NCBI GenBank assembly: GCA_002315325.1 | Contig: DCGU01000091.1 | Location: forward strand, 56,494-69,464 | Origin: Clostridiales bacterium UBA1770 | Lineage (GTDB): Bacteria > Bacillota > Clostridia > Oscillospirales > CAG-272 | Reading direction: 5' to 3' | Length of the DNA: 12,971 bases | In this document: piece by piece, positions 1-6,646 of the stretch | How positions within the stretch are numbered: the stretch's first letter is position 1 | How the letters are laid out: each line of letters starts with the position of its first letter | Program-made: the position numbers and the translations under genes | The notes under the pieces: generated by a model | Seen by the model: only the letters and a program-made list of their open reading frames with translations | What the model was told of the DNA's origin: nothing | Database searches by the model: none

Positions 1-310
1 TCATGGAATCGAACCCCGCATATGCCGCACCGCGGCAATTGCTAGTGTTCCAGCGCACAAGTGCGCACGTATTCGTTTGACGGCTGAACGCCGTCACGGC
101 TTACGCCGCCACTCTTTACGAGGCGCTGCGGCTGACGAACGCTTTCCACTTAACGTTAGCGCGAACAGGGGTTCTGTATTCCCGCTGGGGGCACCGCTTC
201 AAATGAGATATGCAGAATAGTGAACTCCTTCAGTCGCCTGCGGCGCCAGCTCCCCCGTCGGAGGAGCCTAAGATGCGAGCAGGGGTTCCCTTCAGTTTCC
301 CCGCATAGAA
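1..310. repeat. Non-coding cluster of short GC-rich hairpins
   Basis: No convincing gene lies in the first 478 bases. This part holds a series of short perfect stems: GCCGC/GCGGC at 24-36, GCGCAC/GTGCGC at 53-66, GACGGC/GCCGTC at 79-95, CGGC/GCCG at 97-108, then the two hairpins of the dispersed repeat at 229-269. A near-repeated string (GCGAACAGGGGTTC near 160-173 and GCGAGCAGGGGTTCC near 275-290) suggests duplication or several degenerate copies of one element. Open frames here are arginine-rich and lack ribosome sites. I read it as a patch of intergenic palindromic repeats, possibly remnants of non-autonomous mobile elements. An unrecognised structured RNA cannot be excluded. Confidence 0.55.
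229..269. repeat. Dispersed palindromic (REP-like) repeat unit
   Basis: Two adjacent hairpins are visible: CGCC-tgc-GGCG at 235-245 and GCTCCCCC-gtc-GGAGGAGC at 249-267, the second with one mismatch. They are joined by a short CAGCTCC-type linker and preceded by CTTCAGTC. This layout matches a short element I recognise as recurring between genes in many Clostridia (Oscillospiraceae-like) genomes. That recognition is from memory and was not searched. Its function is unknown; such units can act as weak terminators or mRNA stabilisers. Confidence 0.55.
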
Positions 311-318
311 TGAAAGTC

Positions 319-347
319 TTGACAAGAACAGTAAGCAATGCTAAACT
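319..347 (+). promoter_or_regulatory. Sigma-70/SigA-type promoter before the nucleoside-hydrolase-like gene
   Basis: A perfect -35 box TTGACA (319-324) is followed after exactly 17 bases by TAAACT (342-347), which matches the -10 consensus at four of six positions. Transcription would start near 354, giving a leader of about 125 bases before the ATG at 479. No repressor site is obvious around it. Confidence 0.55.
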
Positions 348-478
348 GTCCTTGCTGAAAGCAATACCGCCCAACACAAAGAGAAAAACAATCCCCGGCG
401 GGAAAATACTTTTTGTGTGAGGAACGTATCCGGTGTTATTCGGAACAACAATAGGCATGCAACCGAGGGGAGATTAAT

Positions 479-1363
479 ATGAAAAAACTGATTGTCGGCA
501 CCGATTGGTGGACAGATTGTGACGATGCCGTTGCCCTGCGCGTTTTTGCCCGTGCACATCGGGATGGCCTCATTACGCTTGCCGGCGTTGTCATCAATGC
601 GTGCATGGAATATTCCGTTGCCTCTGTGGATGCGTTTTTACGTTTGGAAGGCGTGGACGGCATTCCGCTTGCCATTGATTTGGAGGCAACCGATTTCGGC
701 AGAAATCCGCCCTATCAAAAGCGGCTGGCCGAACGGTGGGAACGTCCCCTGCCGAACAGCCAAGCAGAAACTCCTGTCAGACTGTATCGCCGTTTGCTTG
801 CAACGGCTGAGGGAAAAGTCGAGCTGGCGGAAATCGGCTATCTGCAAGCCCTCGCAGCATTTCTCCAAAGCCCCGGGGATGATATTTCGCCGCTTTCCGG
901 CCCGGAATTGGCCGCAGAAAAGGTCGAGCGCGTCTGGATGATGGCGGGAAAATGGCCGACGGGTACGGAAAATAACTTTGCCCGCAATGAAAGAAGCCGA
1001 CGCGGCGCAGCCTACGTCGTGGAAAAATGTCCCGTACCGATTACGTTTTTGGGCTATGAAGTGGGGGCCACGGTCATTTCGGGCGGAAAGCTTTCCCCCT
1101 GCGACCATCTTCACGCCGTTCTTGCCGACCACGGTTCCCCCAACGGGCGCTGTTCCTGGGACCCGATGCTTGCCATGCTGGCAATTGGAAAACACCGTGT
1201 GGGCCCGGACTATGACAGTGTCACGGGGACGGCAACCGTCGATGCCCAAACGGGTGAAAATCACTTTACCGAATCTATGAACGGGCGGCATACATATCTA
1301 ATCAAAAAACGGGCAGATGAAGCATACGCACGTGATATTGACGACTGCATTCGCACGCTTTAA
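479..1363 (+). CDS. Nucleoside-hydrolase-family (IUNH-like) protein with altered metal site
   Basis: The 294-residue protein has the layout of the inosine-uridine nucleoside hydrolase family, which cleaves N-ribosidic bonds using a calcium bound by an N-terminal DxDxxxDD motif. Here the motif reads TDWWTDCDDAVAL (8-20). Aligned on the final DD (D15, D16), the first Asp is kept (D9), but the second, a calcium ligand in the Crithidia enzyme (D10), is W11, and an extra Asp appears at D13. The mid-protein Asn region is present (N165/N166 in ENNFARN), as is the C-terminal Asp (D228 in SWDPMLAML). The usual His before that Asp is a Trp. No signal peptide is seen, so it should act in the cytoplasm. 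A GAGGGGAG ribosome site (465-472) supports the ATG. It is the first of three same-strand genes, so a sugar-linked substrate other than a normal nucleoside is plausible. The fold assignment is firm; the substrate is unknown. Confidence 0.88.
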   Translation: MKKLIVGTDWWTDCDDAVALRVFARAHRDGLITLAGVVINACMEYSVASVDAFLRLEGVDGIPLAIDLEATDFGRNPPYQKRLAERWERPLPNSQAETPVRLYRRLLATAEGKVELAEIGYLQALAAFLQSPGDDISPLSGPELAAEKVERVWMMAGKWPTGTENNFARNERSRRGAAYVVEKCPVPITFLGYEVGATVISGGKLSPCDHLHAVLADHGSPNGRCSWDPMLAMLAIGKHRVGPDYDSVTGTATVDAQTGENHFTESMNGRHTYLIKKRADEAYARDIDDCIRTL

Positions 1364-1505
1364 ACCGGCCGGCCGTTTCTTTCATTTACTTTTTTGAACA
1401 GGAAGATAAAACAACGTCCATAATATCGTGTTCCCTTCTTATTTCATACCAATTCGTTTTAATAAGAGTTAATGACACACATTCCGAAACAGGAGGCAAT
1501 CCCCT

Positions 1506-3014
1506 ATGTCTGCTACCGTTCACTATTGTGACTTCGGTGCGGTCGGTGATGGGAAAACGAACGACGTTCCCGCCATTGCCGCTGCACACGCCTATGCCAA
1601 TGCAAACCATTGCCCTGTCAGGGCCACGCCGGGCGCCGTTTACTACCTGGGGGAAGCCGATGCTCCCATTGTGATTCAAACCGATACGGATTGGACGGAT
1701 GCCGCGTTCATCATTGACGACAGTCAAATCCCGCCCGAAAAAGGGGCACGTCCCCTGTTTACGGTTCCAAGTTCGTTCCAACCGATTCCGTTTGAAATCA
1801 CAGGTTCGGTGAAAGCAGGGCAACCGAAACTGAACGTTCCGCTCCGACAAAAGTGTCTTGTGGAAATCAAAAACGCAGACAAACGTATTTATGCCCGATA
1901 CGGTCCAAACCAAGGGAACGGCTGCCCGGTTTCCGACATTTTTTTGGCGGACGAAGACGGGAATATTCGCACGGACGCACCGATTCAATGGGATTACGAC
2001 CACGTCACGTACGCATCGGCAACACCGATTGACACAGTCGCTCTGACTATTCGCGGCGGCACGTTCCAAACCATTGCCAACCAAGCCCCCAGCTTCTACA
2101 CGTATTACGGCCGCGGAATTCACGTTTCCCGTTCCAATACCGTCGTAGAGGGGTTGACCCACACGGTTACCGGTGAAGGTGACCACGGCGCACCCTATGG
2201 CGGCTTTTTGGATTTTGCCGATTGTGCGGATATCGTCATCTCGCATTGTACGCTGACCGGCCATAAAACCTATTGCACCAAAGGGGACGACGGATCAATG
2301 GTCGGCATGGGAACCTATGATTTGCTCTTCACAAGATGTATTCGTCCGACACTGCTCCACTGCAGCCAGACCAACGATATTCGGGACAACGCGTATTGGG
2401 GAATCATGGGCTCAAACTATTGTAAAGATATGGTTATGGAACATTGTGTCTTTTCCCGCTTTGACGCACATCAGGGCGTCGTAAACGTAACCATTCGCAA
2501 CTGTTCGCTGGGGCACCAAGGGGCTGAAACCATCGGTGCCGGGCTGTTTTTGGTTGAAAACACCTGTTTCTACGGTGGCGGCTCCATGATTTCGCTCCGC
2601 TTTGATTACGGCAGCACGTGGCACGGGGATATGATTTTGCGCAACTGCACTTGGATTCCCGGCGGCACAACGCCGTTTTCACAGTTGGAAGTCATCAGCG
2701 GGTGGTACCATGAGTTTTTCGACTTCGGGTACGACTGCTATATGCCGACCCACGTTGTACTGGAGAACCTGACGGTGGATGACCGCAACGCCGCGCCTAC
2801 CTTCCCCGGTGTCTATCTGCTGGGCGGCATTACTCCGGAATACCAAACCGACGCTTATGAGGAAGATATCATCCGTCGGGGCGGAAAACTGTATCACGTG
2901 CCGCAAGAGTTGACCGTTTCCGGATTTAAGAGTCTGTCCGGCCGCAAATGGGTTTTGTCTCCCCTCCCCATCATGTACCGAACCATGCGTGTCGTCGACC
3001 GTGACGGGCAATAA
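1506..3014 (+). CDS. Pectate-lyase-superfamily right-handed beta-helix protein
   Basis: This 502-residue protein opens with DFGAVGDGKTND (9-20), the typical entry motif of the pectate lyase 3 / polygalacturonase / epimerase beta-helix superfamily. From about residue 200 to 430 it runs through successive beta-helix coils, recognisable as hydrophobic strands ending in (H/R/N)C-T/S/V-L/F: SHCTL, TRCIR, EHCVF, RNCSL, RNCTW. The cysteines recur at equivalent places and probably form an internal stack. There is no signal peptide or anchor, unlike most secreted pectinases, so it probably acts on oligosaccharides already inside the cell. An AGGAGG site at 1491-1496 fixes the ATG. The gene begins 142 bases after the nucleoside-hydrolase-like gene and may share its transcript. 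Lyase, hydrolase or epimerase activity cannot be told apart by reading. Confidence 0.9.
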   Translation: MSATVHYCDFGAVGDGKTNDVPAIAAAHAYANANHCPVRATPGAVYYLGEADAPIVIQTDTDWTDAAFIIDDSQIPPEKGARPLFTVPSSFQPIPFEITGSVKAGQPKLNVPLRQKCLVEIKNADKRIYARYGPNQGNGCPVSDIFLADEDGNIRTDAPIQWDYDHVTYASATPIDTVALTIRGGTFQTIANQAPSFYTYYGRGIHVSRSNTVVEGLTHTVTGEGDHGAPYGGFLDFADCADIVISHCTLTGHKTYCTKGDDGSMVGMGTYDLLFTRCIRPTLLHCSQTNDIRDNAYWGIMGSNYCKDMVMEHCVFSRFDAHQGVVNVTIRNCSLGHQGAETIGAGLFLVENTCFYGGGSMISLRFDYGSTWHGDMILRNCTWIPGGTTPFSQLEVISGWYHEFFDFGYDCYMPTHVVLENLTVDDRNAAPTFPGVYLLGGITPEYQTDAYEEDIIRRGGKLYHVPQELTVSGFKSLSGRKWVLSPLPIMYRTMRVVDRDGQ

Positions 3015-3094
3015 TCCATTACAAACAAGCCCCAACGTTTACTGTTATATCACGCAAAGTATGCTACTATTATGGTATTTCTGCAGCTAATACA

Positions 3095-3117
3095 AACGCA
3101 TGCTAATCTATTGCGTT
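3095..3117. promoter_or_regulatory. Inverted repeat upstream of the sialidase-like gene
   Basis: AACGCA (3095-3100) and TGCGTT (3112-3117) form a perfect 6-bp inverted repeat with an 11-base spacer, about 50 bases before the ATG at 3168. It could be a dimeric regulator site or a small leader hairpin. The rest of the 153-base gap holds a TATTAT at 3068-3073 without a credible -35 box, so an independent promoter here is uncertain. Confidence 0.25.
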
Positions 3118-3167
3118 AACCCCGCCGGAACAAAATAACGACCATACAAGGGAGAAGGAAAACCGCC

Positions 3168-4376
3168 ATGTTAATACCTGTAGATATTATCCAACGCGAA
3201 ATTACAAGAACAAATCCCGACTGTGTTTTATATTGCCCGCGGCGCATCGAGTACGAATCCGACAACGTGCATCTGCACGTCATCAAACATCCCTGCGGAA
3301 AACTGTTTGCCGTTTGGACGCAGAGCAACTATGACGGTTGCGGCAATAACCATGCGGTTTTCGCAATCGGCTCCCCGGACGGCAAAAACTGGACTGAACC
3401 GAAGTATATCGTGGGGTGTACCGAGGACCACTCGGGCGACGATACTCAGGCCAGCTGGGCAGTGCCCGTGATGTCCAAATCCGGTAAGATTTACGTCATA
3501 TACCTGTCCGAACTCGATAACGCTAACCACGAGGAAGGTTCGTTCTGCGGCATATTCAAGGTCATTTCCACCACCGATTTAGGACAAACCTGGTCGGAAC
3601 CGGCAGTCATTGAGGCGCCCGTCACCCCCCGCGATTATTCCCGCAGCCAGCAAAACGTCATTTTTCAAATTCCCACACGCCTGCCTGACGGACGCTTTTT
3701 AGTGGGCTTTACCAAGTGGACGTCATACCGTTTGTACAAGCCCGCAGAACGTTGGAGTTTTCGGGACTCAAGAGTTTGCTTTTTCCACTTGGAAAACGTA
3801 GATGATGATCCAGACGCGGCAAACCTGCGGTACACGTTCCTGCCCGAAAGTGCGGATATCGTCTTACCTTCCCCATCAGACCCATCGATCGGCGTTGTAC
3901 AGGAACCGAGCATTGTCATACTCCCCGACGGCCGCCTATTCTGCGCATTGCGGACAGTTATGGGATATGCAGCATACGCCGTTTCCGCCGATAACGGCAC
4001 AACGTGGAGTGCGCCGAAGCCGATTCGTTTCACCGACGGCAGTCTCTTTGAACATCCGCTTTCTCCCGCCCCGATTTATGAAATCGGGCAGGAGCGTTAT
4101 GCGCTTCTCTATCACGGGCACGCGGAGGACGTGTGCCACTGCCGCAATCCGCTTTTGCGCGCCGTGGGACACTATGCCCCCGACGCTGAACAGCCTATTG
4201 CTTTTGAAAAGGCAGAATCTGCGCTCTATATGCAACTGCCGGATGAAGCGACGATTCCCTCCCATGAGAAAAACCAATTGGCTATGTACGGCTCGGTTTG
4301 TGAAGTCAATGGTCGTAAGATGCTATGGTATCCCGAGCGCAAGTTCTTTTTGTTGGGTAAATATTTGGATAACTGA
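3168..4376 (+). CDS. Sialidase-like (BNR/Asp-box) beta-propeller protein
   Basis: This 402-residue protein carries three Asp-box motifs at the turns of propeller blades: degenerate SPDGKNW (69-75), STTDLGQTW (134-142) and SADNGTTW (273-280). It also has the blade strings LPDGRFLVGF (172-181) and EPSIVILPDGRLFCALR (246-262), typical of exo-alpha-sialidase-like proteins. Sialidases use an arginine triad, a Tyr/Glu pair and an Asp. I do not see the classic RIP motif at the N terminus, so true sialidase activity is doubtful and another glycosidase specificity is possible. No signal peptide or membrane segment is present, so it is predicted to be cytoplasmic. The ribosome site GGGAGAAGG (3150-3158) supports the ATG. 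It is the last gene of the rightward trio and ends shortly before a strong bidirectional terminator. Confidence 0.88.
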   Translation: MLIPVDIIQREITRTNPDCVLYCPRRIEYESDNVHLHVIKHPCGKLFAVWTQSNYDGCGNNHAVFAIGSPDGKNWTEPKYIVGCTEDHSGDDTQASWAVPVMSKSGKIYVIYLSELDNANHEEGSFCGIFKVISTTDLGQTWSEPAVIEAPVTPRDYSRSQQNVIFQIPTRLPDGRFLVGFTKWTSYRLYKPAERWSFRDSRVCFFHLENVDDDPDAANLRYTFLPESADIVLPSPSDPSIGVVQEPSIVILPDGRLFCALRTVMGYAAYAVSADNGTTWSAPKPIRFTDGSLFEHPLSPAPIYEIGQERYALLYHGHAEDVCHCRNPLLRAVGHYAPDAEQPIAFEKAESALYMQLPDEATIPSHEKNQLAMYGSVCEVNGRKMLWYPERKFFLLGKYLDN

Positions 4377-4417
4377 TTTTCGTTTTCCGCAAACGGAGAA
4401 AAACGTATCTCATAAGA

Positions 4418-4453
4418 AAAAGCAGACGGCTGCCGATGCAGCCGTCTGCTTTT
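4418..4453. terminator. Bidirectional intrinsic terminator between convergent genes
   Basis: A perfect 16-bp stem (4418-4433 with 4438-4453) closes on a CGAT tetraloop and is flanked by A-runs on the left and T-runs on the right, so it works on either strand. It sits between the sialidase-like gene ending at 4376 and the leftward DUF4097 gene ending at 4462, serving both. Confidence 0.93.
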
Positions 4454-4461
4454 GATTATTT

Positions 4462-5331
4462 TTATGCCTTTTTGTTGATCATTACCTTGGTGCTGACCCC
4501 GTCCACGTCGATGGCAAAGCCGGCGTCGCCGAACCGATATTCGTTGCCGGACACGCTCACACCGAAGTCGGAGCTCACACGACGCGTATCGGCATTCAGG
4601 CAAAAGCCAATCGTTTGCGGCAGTGACAACGTTACGTCGCCGCTGACGGCATCCACAGTCAACAAGCGCGGTTCAGCATCATCGGCGTAGGACAAACGAA
4701 TATTACCGCTGACAGTTTCAACGTCCGCCTGTTTGATATCTGCATCGTTAGCTTCGATATTACCGCTGACCATTTCAAACTCAGCTTCTTCACAAATCAC
4801 ACGGTTCATCATAACGTTTCCGCTGACACATTCAACGTCCAGTTGACCGATGGTTATGCTGTCAATCGTTACGTCGGCGGAGACAACTTCCGCGTCAAGC
4901 TGTCGCAACGCAGCGGAAGCGGGCACATAAACTGTCAGCTGCTTTTGCAAATTCGTAATCCGTGAACCTGATTTGGAAAATTGAATCGTCAATTTTCCGT
5001 TTTGAAAGCGGTGATACATGGCAAATTCCTCGTCACCGTCATATTCTTCGACAACCTTCACCAGATTCCCTTCATAAGCGACCACGTTCACCTGCCCCGC
5101 GACCCAATCCAATTCAATTTCGTCAACGTCGGCAAACTCACCGCCGCCGACCGTGTACGATGCACTGTTATCATAGCGAACAATCATTCCACCGATGCCG
5201 GAAAATGAAAAATCAAACAACTTCCAATTGCCGTCCGTTTTCGGCACCACCAAGGCAAAAATCAGCAATGCCAAAATGACAGCCGTCACAATGGACCATA
5301 CGATTATTTGCGTTTTATTTTCGTTTTTCAA
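4462..5331 (-). CDS. Membrane-anchored DUF4097 (Toastrack) beta-repeat protein
   Basis: The 289-residue protein has a short polar N terminus, one membrane helix (about 9-30) and a long beta-rich domain outside it. That domain shows the DUF4097 signature, a repeated (V)SG(N/D)(V/I): the serine recurs at 151, 170, 189 and 208, exactly 19 residues apart, then at 230. This predicts a regular parallel beta stack. DUF4097/Toastrack domains are found next to HAAS, PspC and LiaF-type proteins in envelope-stress modules of Firmicutes, probably as the sensing part. The start is a TTG overlapping the upstream stop by four bases (TTGA). An AAGGAG site at 5340-5345 lies eight bases ahead, so the gene is translationally coupled to the HAAS gene. 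It is the last gene of the padR operon and ends just before a strong terminator. Confidence 0.92.
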   Translation of the reverse strand: MKNENKTQIIVWSIVTAVILALLIFALVVPKTDGNWKLFDFSFSGIGGMIVRYDNSASYTVGGGEFADVDEIELDWVAGQVNVVAYEGNLVKVVEEYDGDEEFAMYHRFQNGKLTIQFSKSGSRITNLQKQLTVYVPASAALRQLDAEVVSADVTIDSITIGQLDVECVSGNVMMNRVICEEAEFEMVSGNIEANDADIKQADVETVSGNIRLSYADDAEPRLLTVDAVSGDVTLSLPQTIGFCLNADTRRVSSDFGVSVSGNEYRFGDAGFAIDVDGVSTKVMINKKA

Positions 5332-5984
5332 GATTTTTTCTCCTTTTCGTTTACGTCATCCGGATCAACGTCCTCTTCCGGAAAAACAATAGCCTGCAAA
5401 AGGCGGCTGACCGGGATTGCTAAGATATACATCAACCAGGTGACGTCCCAACGCCCTGTCCAAAAACTCAAAATGAAGTAAAAAGTAACCGTGCAGAGCC
5501 ATACCAAACTGCTCAGCGCCGAACGGCGCTGACGCCGATTGGATTTGATGACGCAAAAGCGATACAAATCGTTGCCGGCTGCCGCTGCGGGGAAAATAAT
5601 CCACGAATAGCCCCATACGTGACGCAGGCAGAAACTCACCACCAAATAGACGCAAACGACCAGCGGCCAATACCAGGAAGCAAAATTATCGCAACGTTTT
5701 TTCTCGCGCTTGTACTGCTTTTCATAGTGCTTTTCGAATTGTTTTTCGTAATTGTAATTATATTCGGTCGGTTCACCCTTCAAATCGGCAACGATGCCGG
5801 ACAAATCACCGCCCGATGACAGTGCCAGCGCATACGCTTCCTCTTCATCGTGCCCTTCGCTGCGCAAATCGTGATACTTGTCCAACAGGTTTTGCAAAAT
5901 TTCCGTTTTGATATTTTGTGTCCGCTCGTTATTCGGCACGTCGCGGAACACGGTTTCGATATAATTTTTAATCTTTTGTTCCAT
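5328..5984 (-). CDS. HAAS-domain (DUF1700-like) membrane protein
   Basis: The N-terminal 70 residues form an alpha-helical domain with the look of HAAS/DUF1700 proteins (EILQNLLDKYHDLRSEG, then DEEEAYALALSSGGD and a helix ending in LKGEP). A highly charged tyrosine/lysine linker follows (75-98), then about four membrane segments (roughly 103-120, 124-142, 157-176, 182-200) and an acidic/lysine tail. HAAS proteins are partners of PadR regulators and are thought to link membrane state to transcription. I chose the ATG at 5984 (218 residues): it has an AAAGGGG ribosome site and begins one base after the padR stop. An in-frame ATG at 6005 would add seven residues inside padR and lacks a better site. 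The gene's end overlaps the DUF4097 start by four bases, so all three proteins are probably made together. Confidence 0.88.
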   Translation of the reverse strand: MEQKIKNYIETVFRDVPNNERTQNIKTEILQNLLDKYHDLRSEGHDEEEAYALALSSGGDLSGIVADLKGEPTEYNYNYEKQFEKHYEKQYKREKKRCDNFASWYWPLVVCVYLVVSFCLRHVWGYSWIIFPAAAAGNDLYRFCVIKSNRRQRRSALSSLVWLCTVTFYFILSFWTGRWDVTWLMYILAIPVSRLLQAIVFPEEDVDPDDVNEKEKKS

Positions 5985-5985
5985 T

Positions 5986-6333
5986 TTAAACCCCTTTCTG
6001 TTCACCCTTCGGCAACGTTAACGTGTCAATCATTTCCTTGGCATCCTGCCAATCGGTCCGTGCCTGCTGCAGCTGTTTGCGCCCCAGTTCGGTAATTTGG
6101 TAATAGCGGCGGCGCGCACCGCCGTCTTCTTCCCCCCAATAGGAGACAATGGCACCTGCTTCTTCAAGACGCTTGAACGACGTGTACAGCGTTGCTTCCT
6201 TGAGTTCAAAGCGACCGCCCGTTGTTTGTAATATGCTTTTGTTGATACGATACCCGTAACTGTCCCCATTTTCCAGACAGGACAAGATAATCGTATCCGT
6301 GTTCCCACGTATTAAATCTGCGGTAATGGACAA
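5986..6333 (-). CDS. PadR-family winged-helix transcriptional regulator
   Basis: The 115-residue protein is a small PadR regulator: SITADLIRGNTDTIIL at the start, YGYRI (26-30), the recognition-helix stretch ATLYTSFKRLEEAG (47-60), and a basic wing GGARRRYYQIT (71-81), followed by a dimerising helix. PadR proteins usually repress their own operon and respond to ligands or partner proteins. I chose a TTG start at 6333 because GGAGGAGG (6347-6354) lies upstream and PadR proteins typically begin right at this point. An in-frame ATG at 6366 would sit upstream of the transcription start predicted from the promoter at 6369-6397. It heads the padR-HAAS-DUF4097 operon. The inverted repeat over its -35 box makes autoregulation likely. 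Confidence 0.9.
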   Translation of the reverse strand: MSITADLIRGNTDTIILSCLENGDSYGYRINKSILQTTGGRFELKEATLYTSFKRLEEAGAIVSYWGEEDGGARRRYYQITELGRKQLQQARTDWQDAKEMIDTLTLPKGEQKGV

Positions 6334-6368
6334 CGTTTTTTCACTCCCTCCTCCGTTTTCTTGCATAC

Positions 6369-6397
6369 ATTATACGACAATATACCTCGCCTGTCAA
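6369..6397 (-). promoter_or_regulatory. Perfect consensus promoter of the padR operon
   Basis: Reading the minus strand, TTGACA (6397-6392) is followed by exactly 17 bases and then TATAAT (6374-6369), a full match to the housekeeping sigma consensus. The start point should be near 6362, leaving a leader of about 30 bases that holds the ribosome site. Such a strong promoter implies tight repression in normal growth. Confidence 0.85.
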
Positions 6398-6402
6398 GGT
6401 AT
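6382..6402. promoter_or_regulatory. Candidate PadR operator (inverted repeat over the -35 box)
   Basis: ATACCT (6382-6387) and AGGTAT (6397-6402) form a perfect inverted repeat with a 9-base spacer. It covers the -35 box of the padR promoter and part of the promoter spacer. The size and symmetry suit a winged-helix dimer. Binding by this PadR protein is inferred from position only. Confidence 0.5.
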
Positions 6403-6499
6403 CTCACGCAAAAAACAAAAAACATATTTCGTCCTTTTTTTGCGGCGAATCGATATTGCGTTTCCATAGGAGAGAGGTTCACGTCACGCCCGAAAAATC

Positions 6500-6528
6500 T
6501 TGACAACAACACGCGAATGTGTTATTAT
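6500..6528 (+). promoter_or_regulatory. Strong promoter of the acyltransferase operon
   Basis: TTGACA (6500-6505), 17 bases, then TATTAT (6523-6528) gives a near-consensus promoter. The -10 box is bracketed by TGTG (6518-6521) and CACA (6530-6533), an inverted pair with an 8-base spacer that could be a regulator site. The leader would be about 110 bases. Confidence 0.75.
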
Positions 6529-6538
6529 TCACAATGTT

Positions 6539-6558
6539 ATATAGTTTTTTAACTATAT
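6539..6558. other. AT-rich hairpin at the 5' end of the acyltransferase transcript
   Basis: ATATAGTT and AACTATAT (6539-6546 and 6551-6558) pair perfectly over eight bases around a TTTT loop, just downstream of the predicted start point near 6535. It may protect the 5' end of the mRNA or be an operator. The low GC content argues against a terminator. Confidence 0.4.
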
Positions 6559-6646
6559 TTAAGTTAAGCCATTTTGTACGATTGCTTTTTCACGTCGGAA
6601 GCGTGCAAACCGACATTTTTTATAATCACTATTTCCGGAGCAATAT

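Larger units (their letters stand above)
6334..6646. other. Divergent control region between padR operon and acyltransferase operon
   Basis: These 313 bases hold no gene. They contain the padR promoter and its inverted repeat (6369-6402), a second strong promoter facing right (6500-6528), and an AT-rich hairpin at the start of the rightward transcript (6539-6558). A TATAAT at 6621-6626 has no -35 box at the right distance. The two promoters are about 100 bases apart, close enough for shared control, although the operator-like repeat itself overlaps only the leftward one. Confidence 0.6.

Noticed and set aside
1..60. Class II tRNA 3' part on the minus strand (GGTTCGATTCC and a GCCGC/GCGGC arm)
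   Set aside because: The T-loop string and a variable-arm-like hairpin are suggestive, but the T-stem has a mismatch, no 5+7+5 anticodon arm with U33 can be drawn, and no matching acceptor end is present.
156..458. 100-residue minus-strand open frame
   Set aside because: It reads through the repeat cluster, is arginine-rich, has no ribosome site and runs against the predicted promoter.
638..1291. 217-residue minus-strand open frame
   Set aside because: It is antisense to the nucleoside-hydrolase-like gene and has no recognisable motif.
1362..1378. Hairpin CGGCCGGCCG after the first gene as a terminator
   Set aside because: Only three GC pairs plus a bulged AT extension are possible and the downstream T-run is interrupted, so read-through into the next gene is more likely.
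1386..2264. 292-residue minus-strand open frame
   Set aside because: It lies antisense to the beta-helix gene, which has a clear family motif and ribosome site. Its composition is that of a shadow frame.
6334..6366. ATG at 6366 as padR start
   Set aside because: It precedes the transcription start predicted from a perfect promoter, and the Shine-Dalgarno sequence lies downstream of it.
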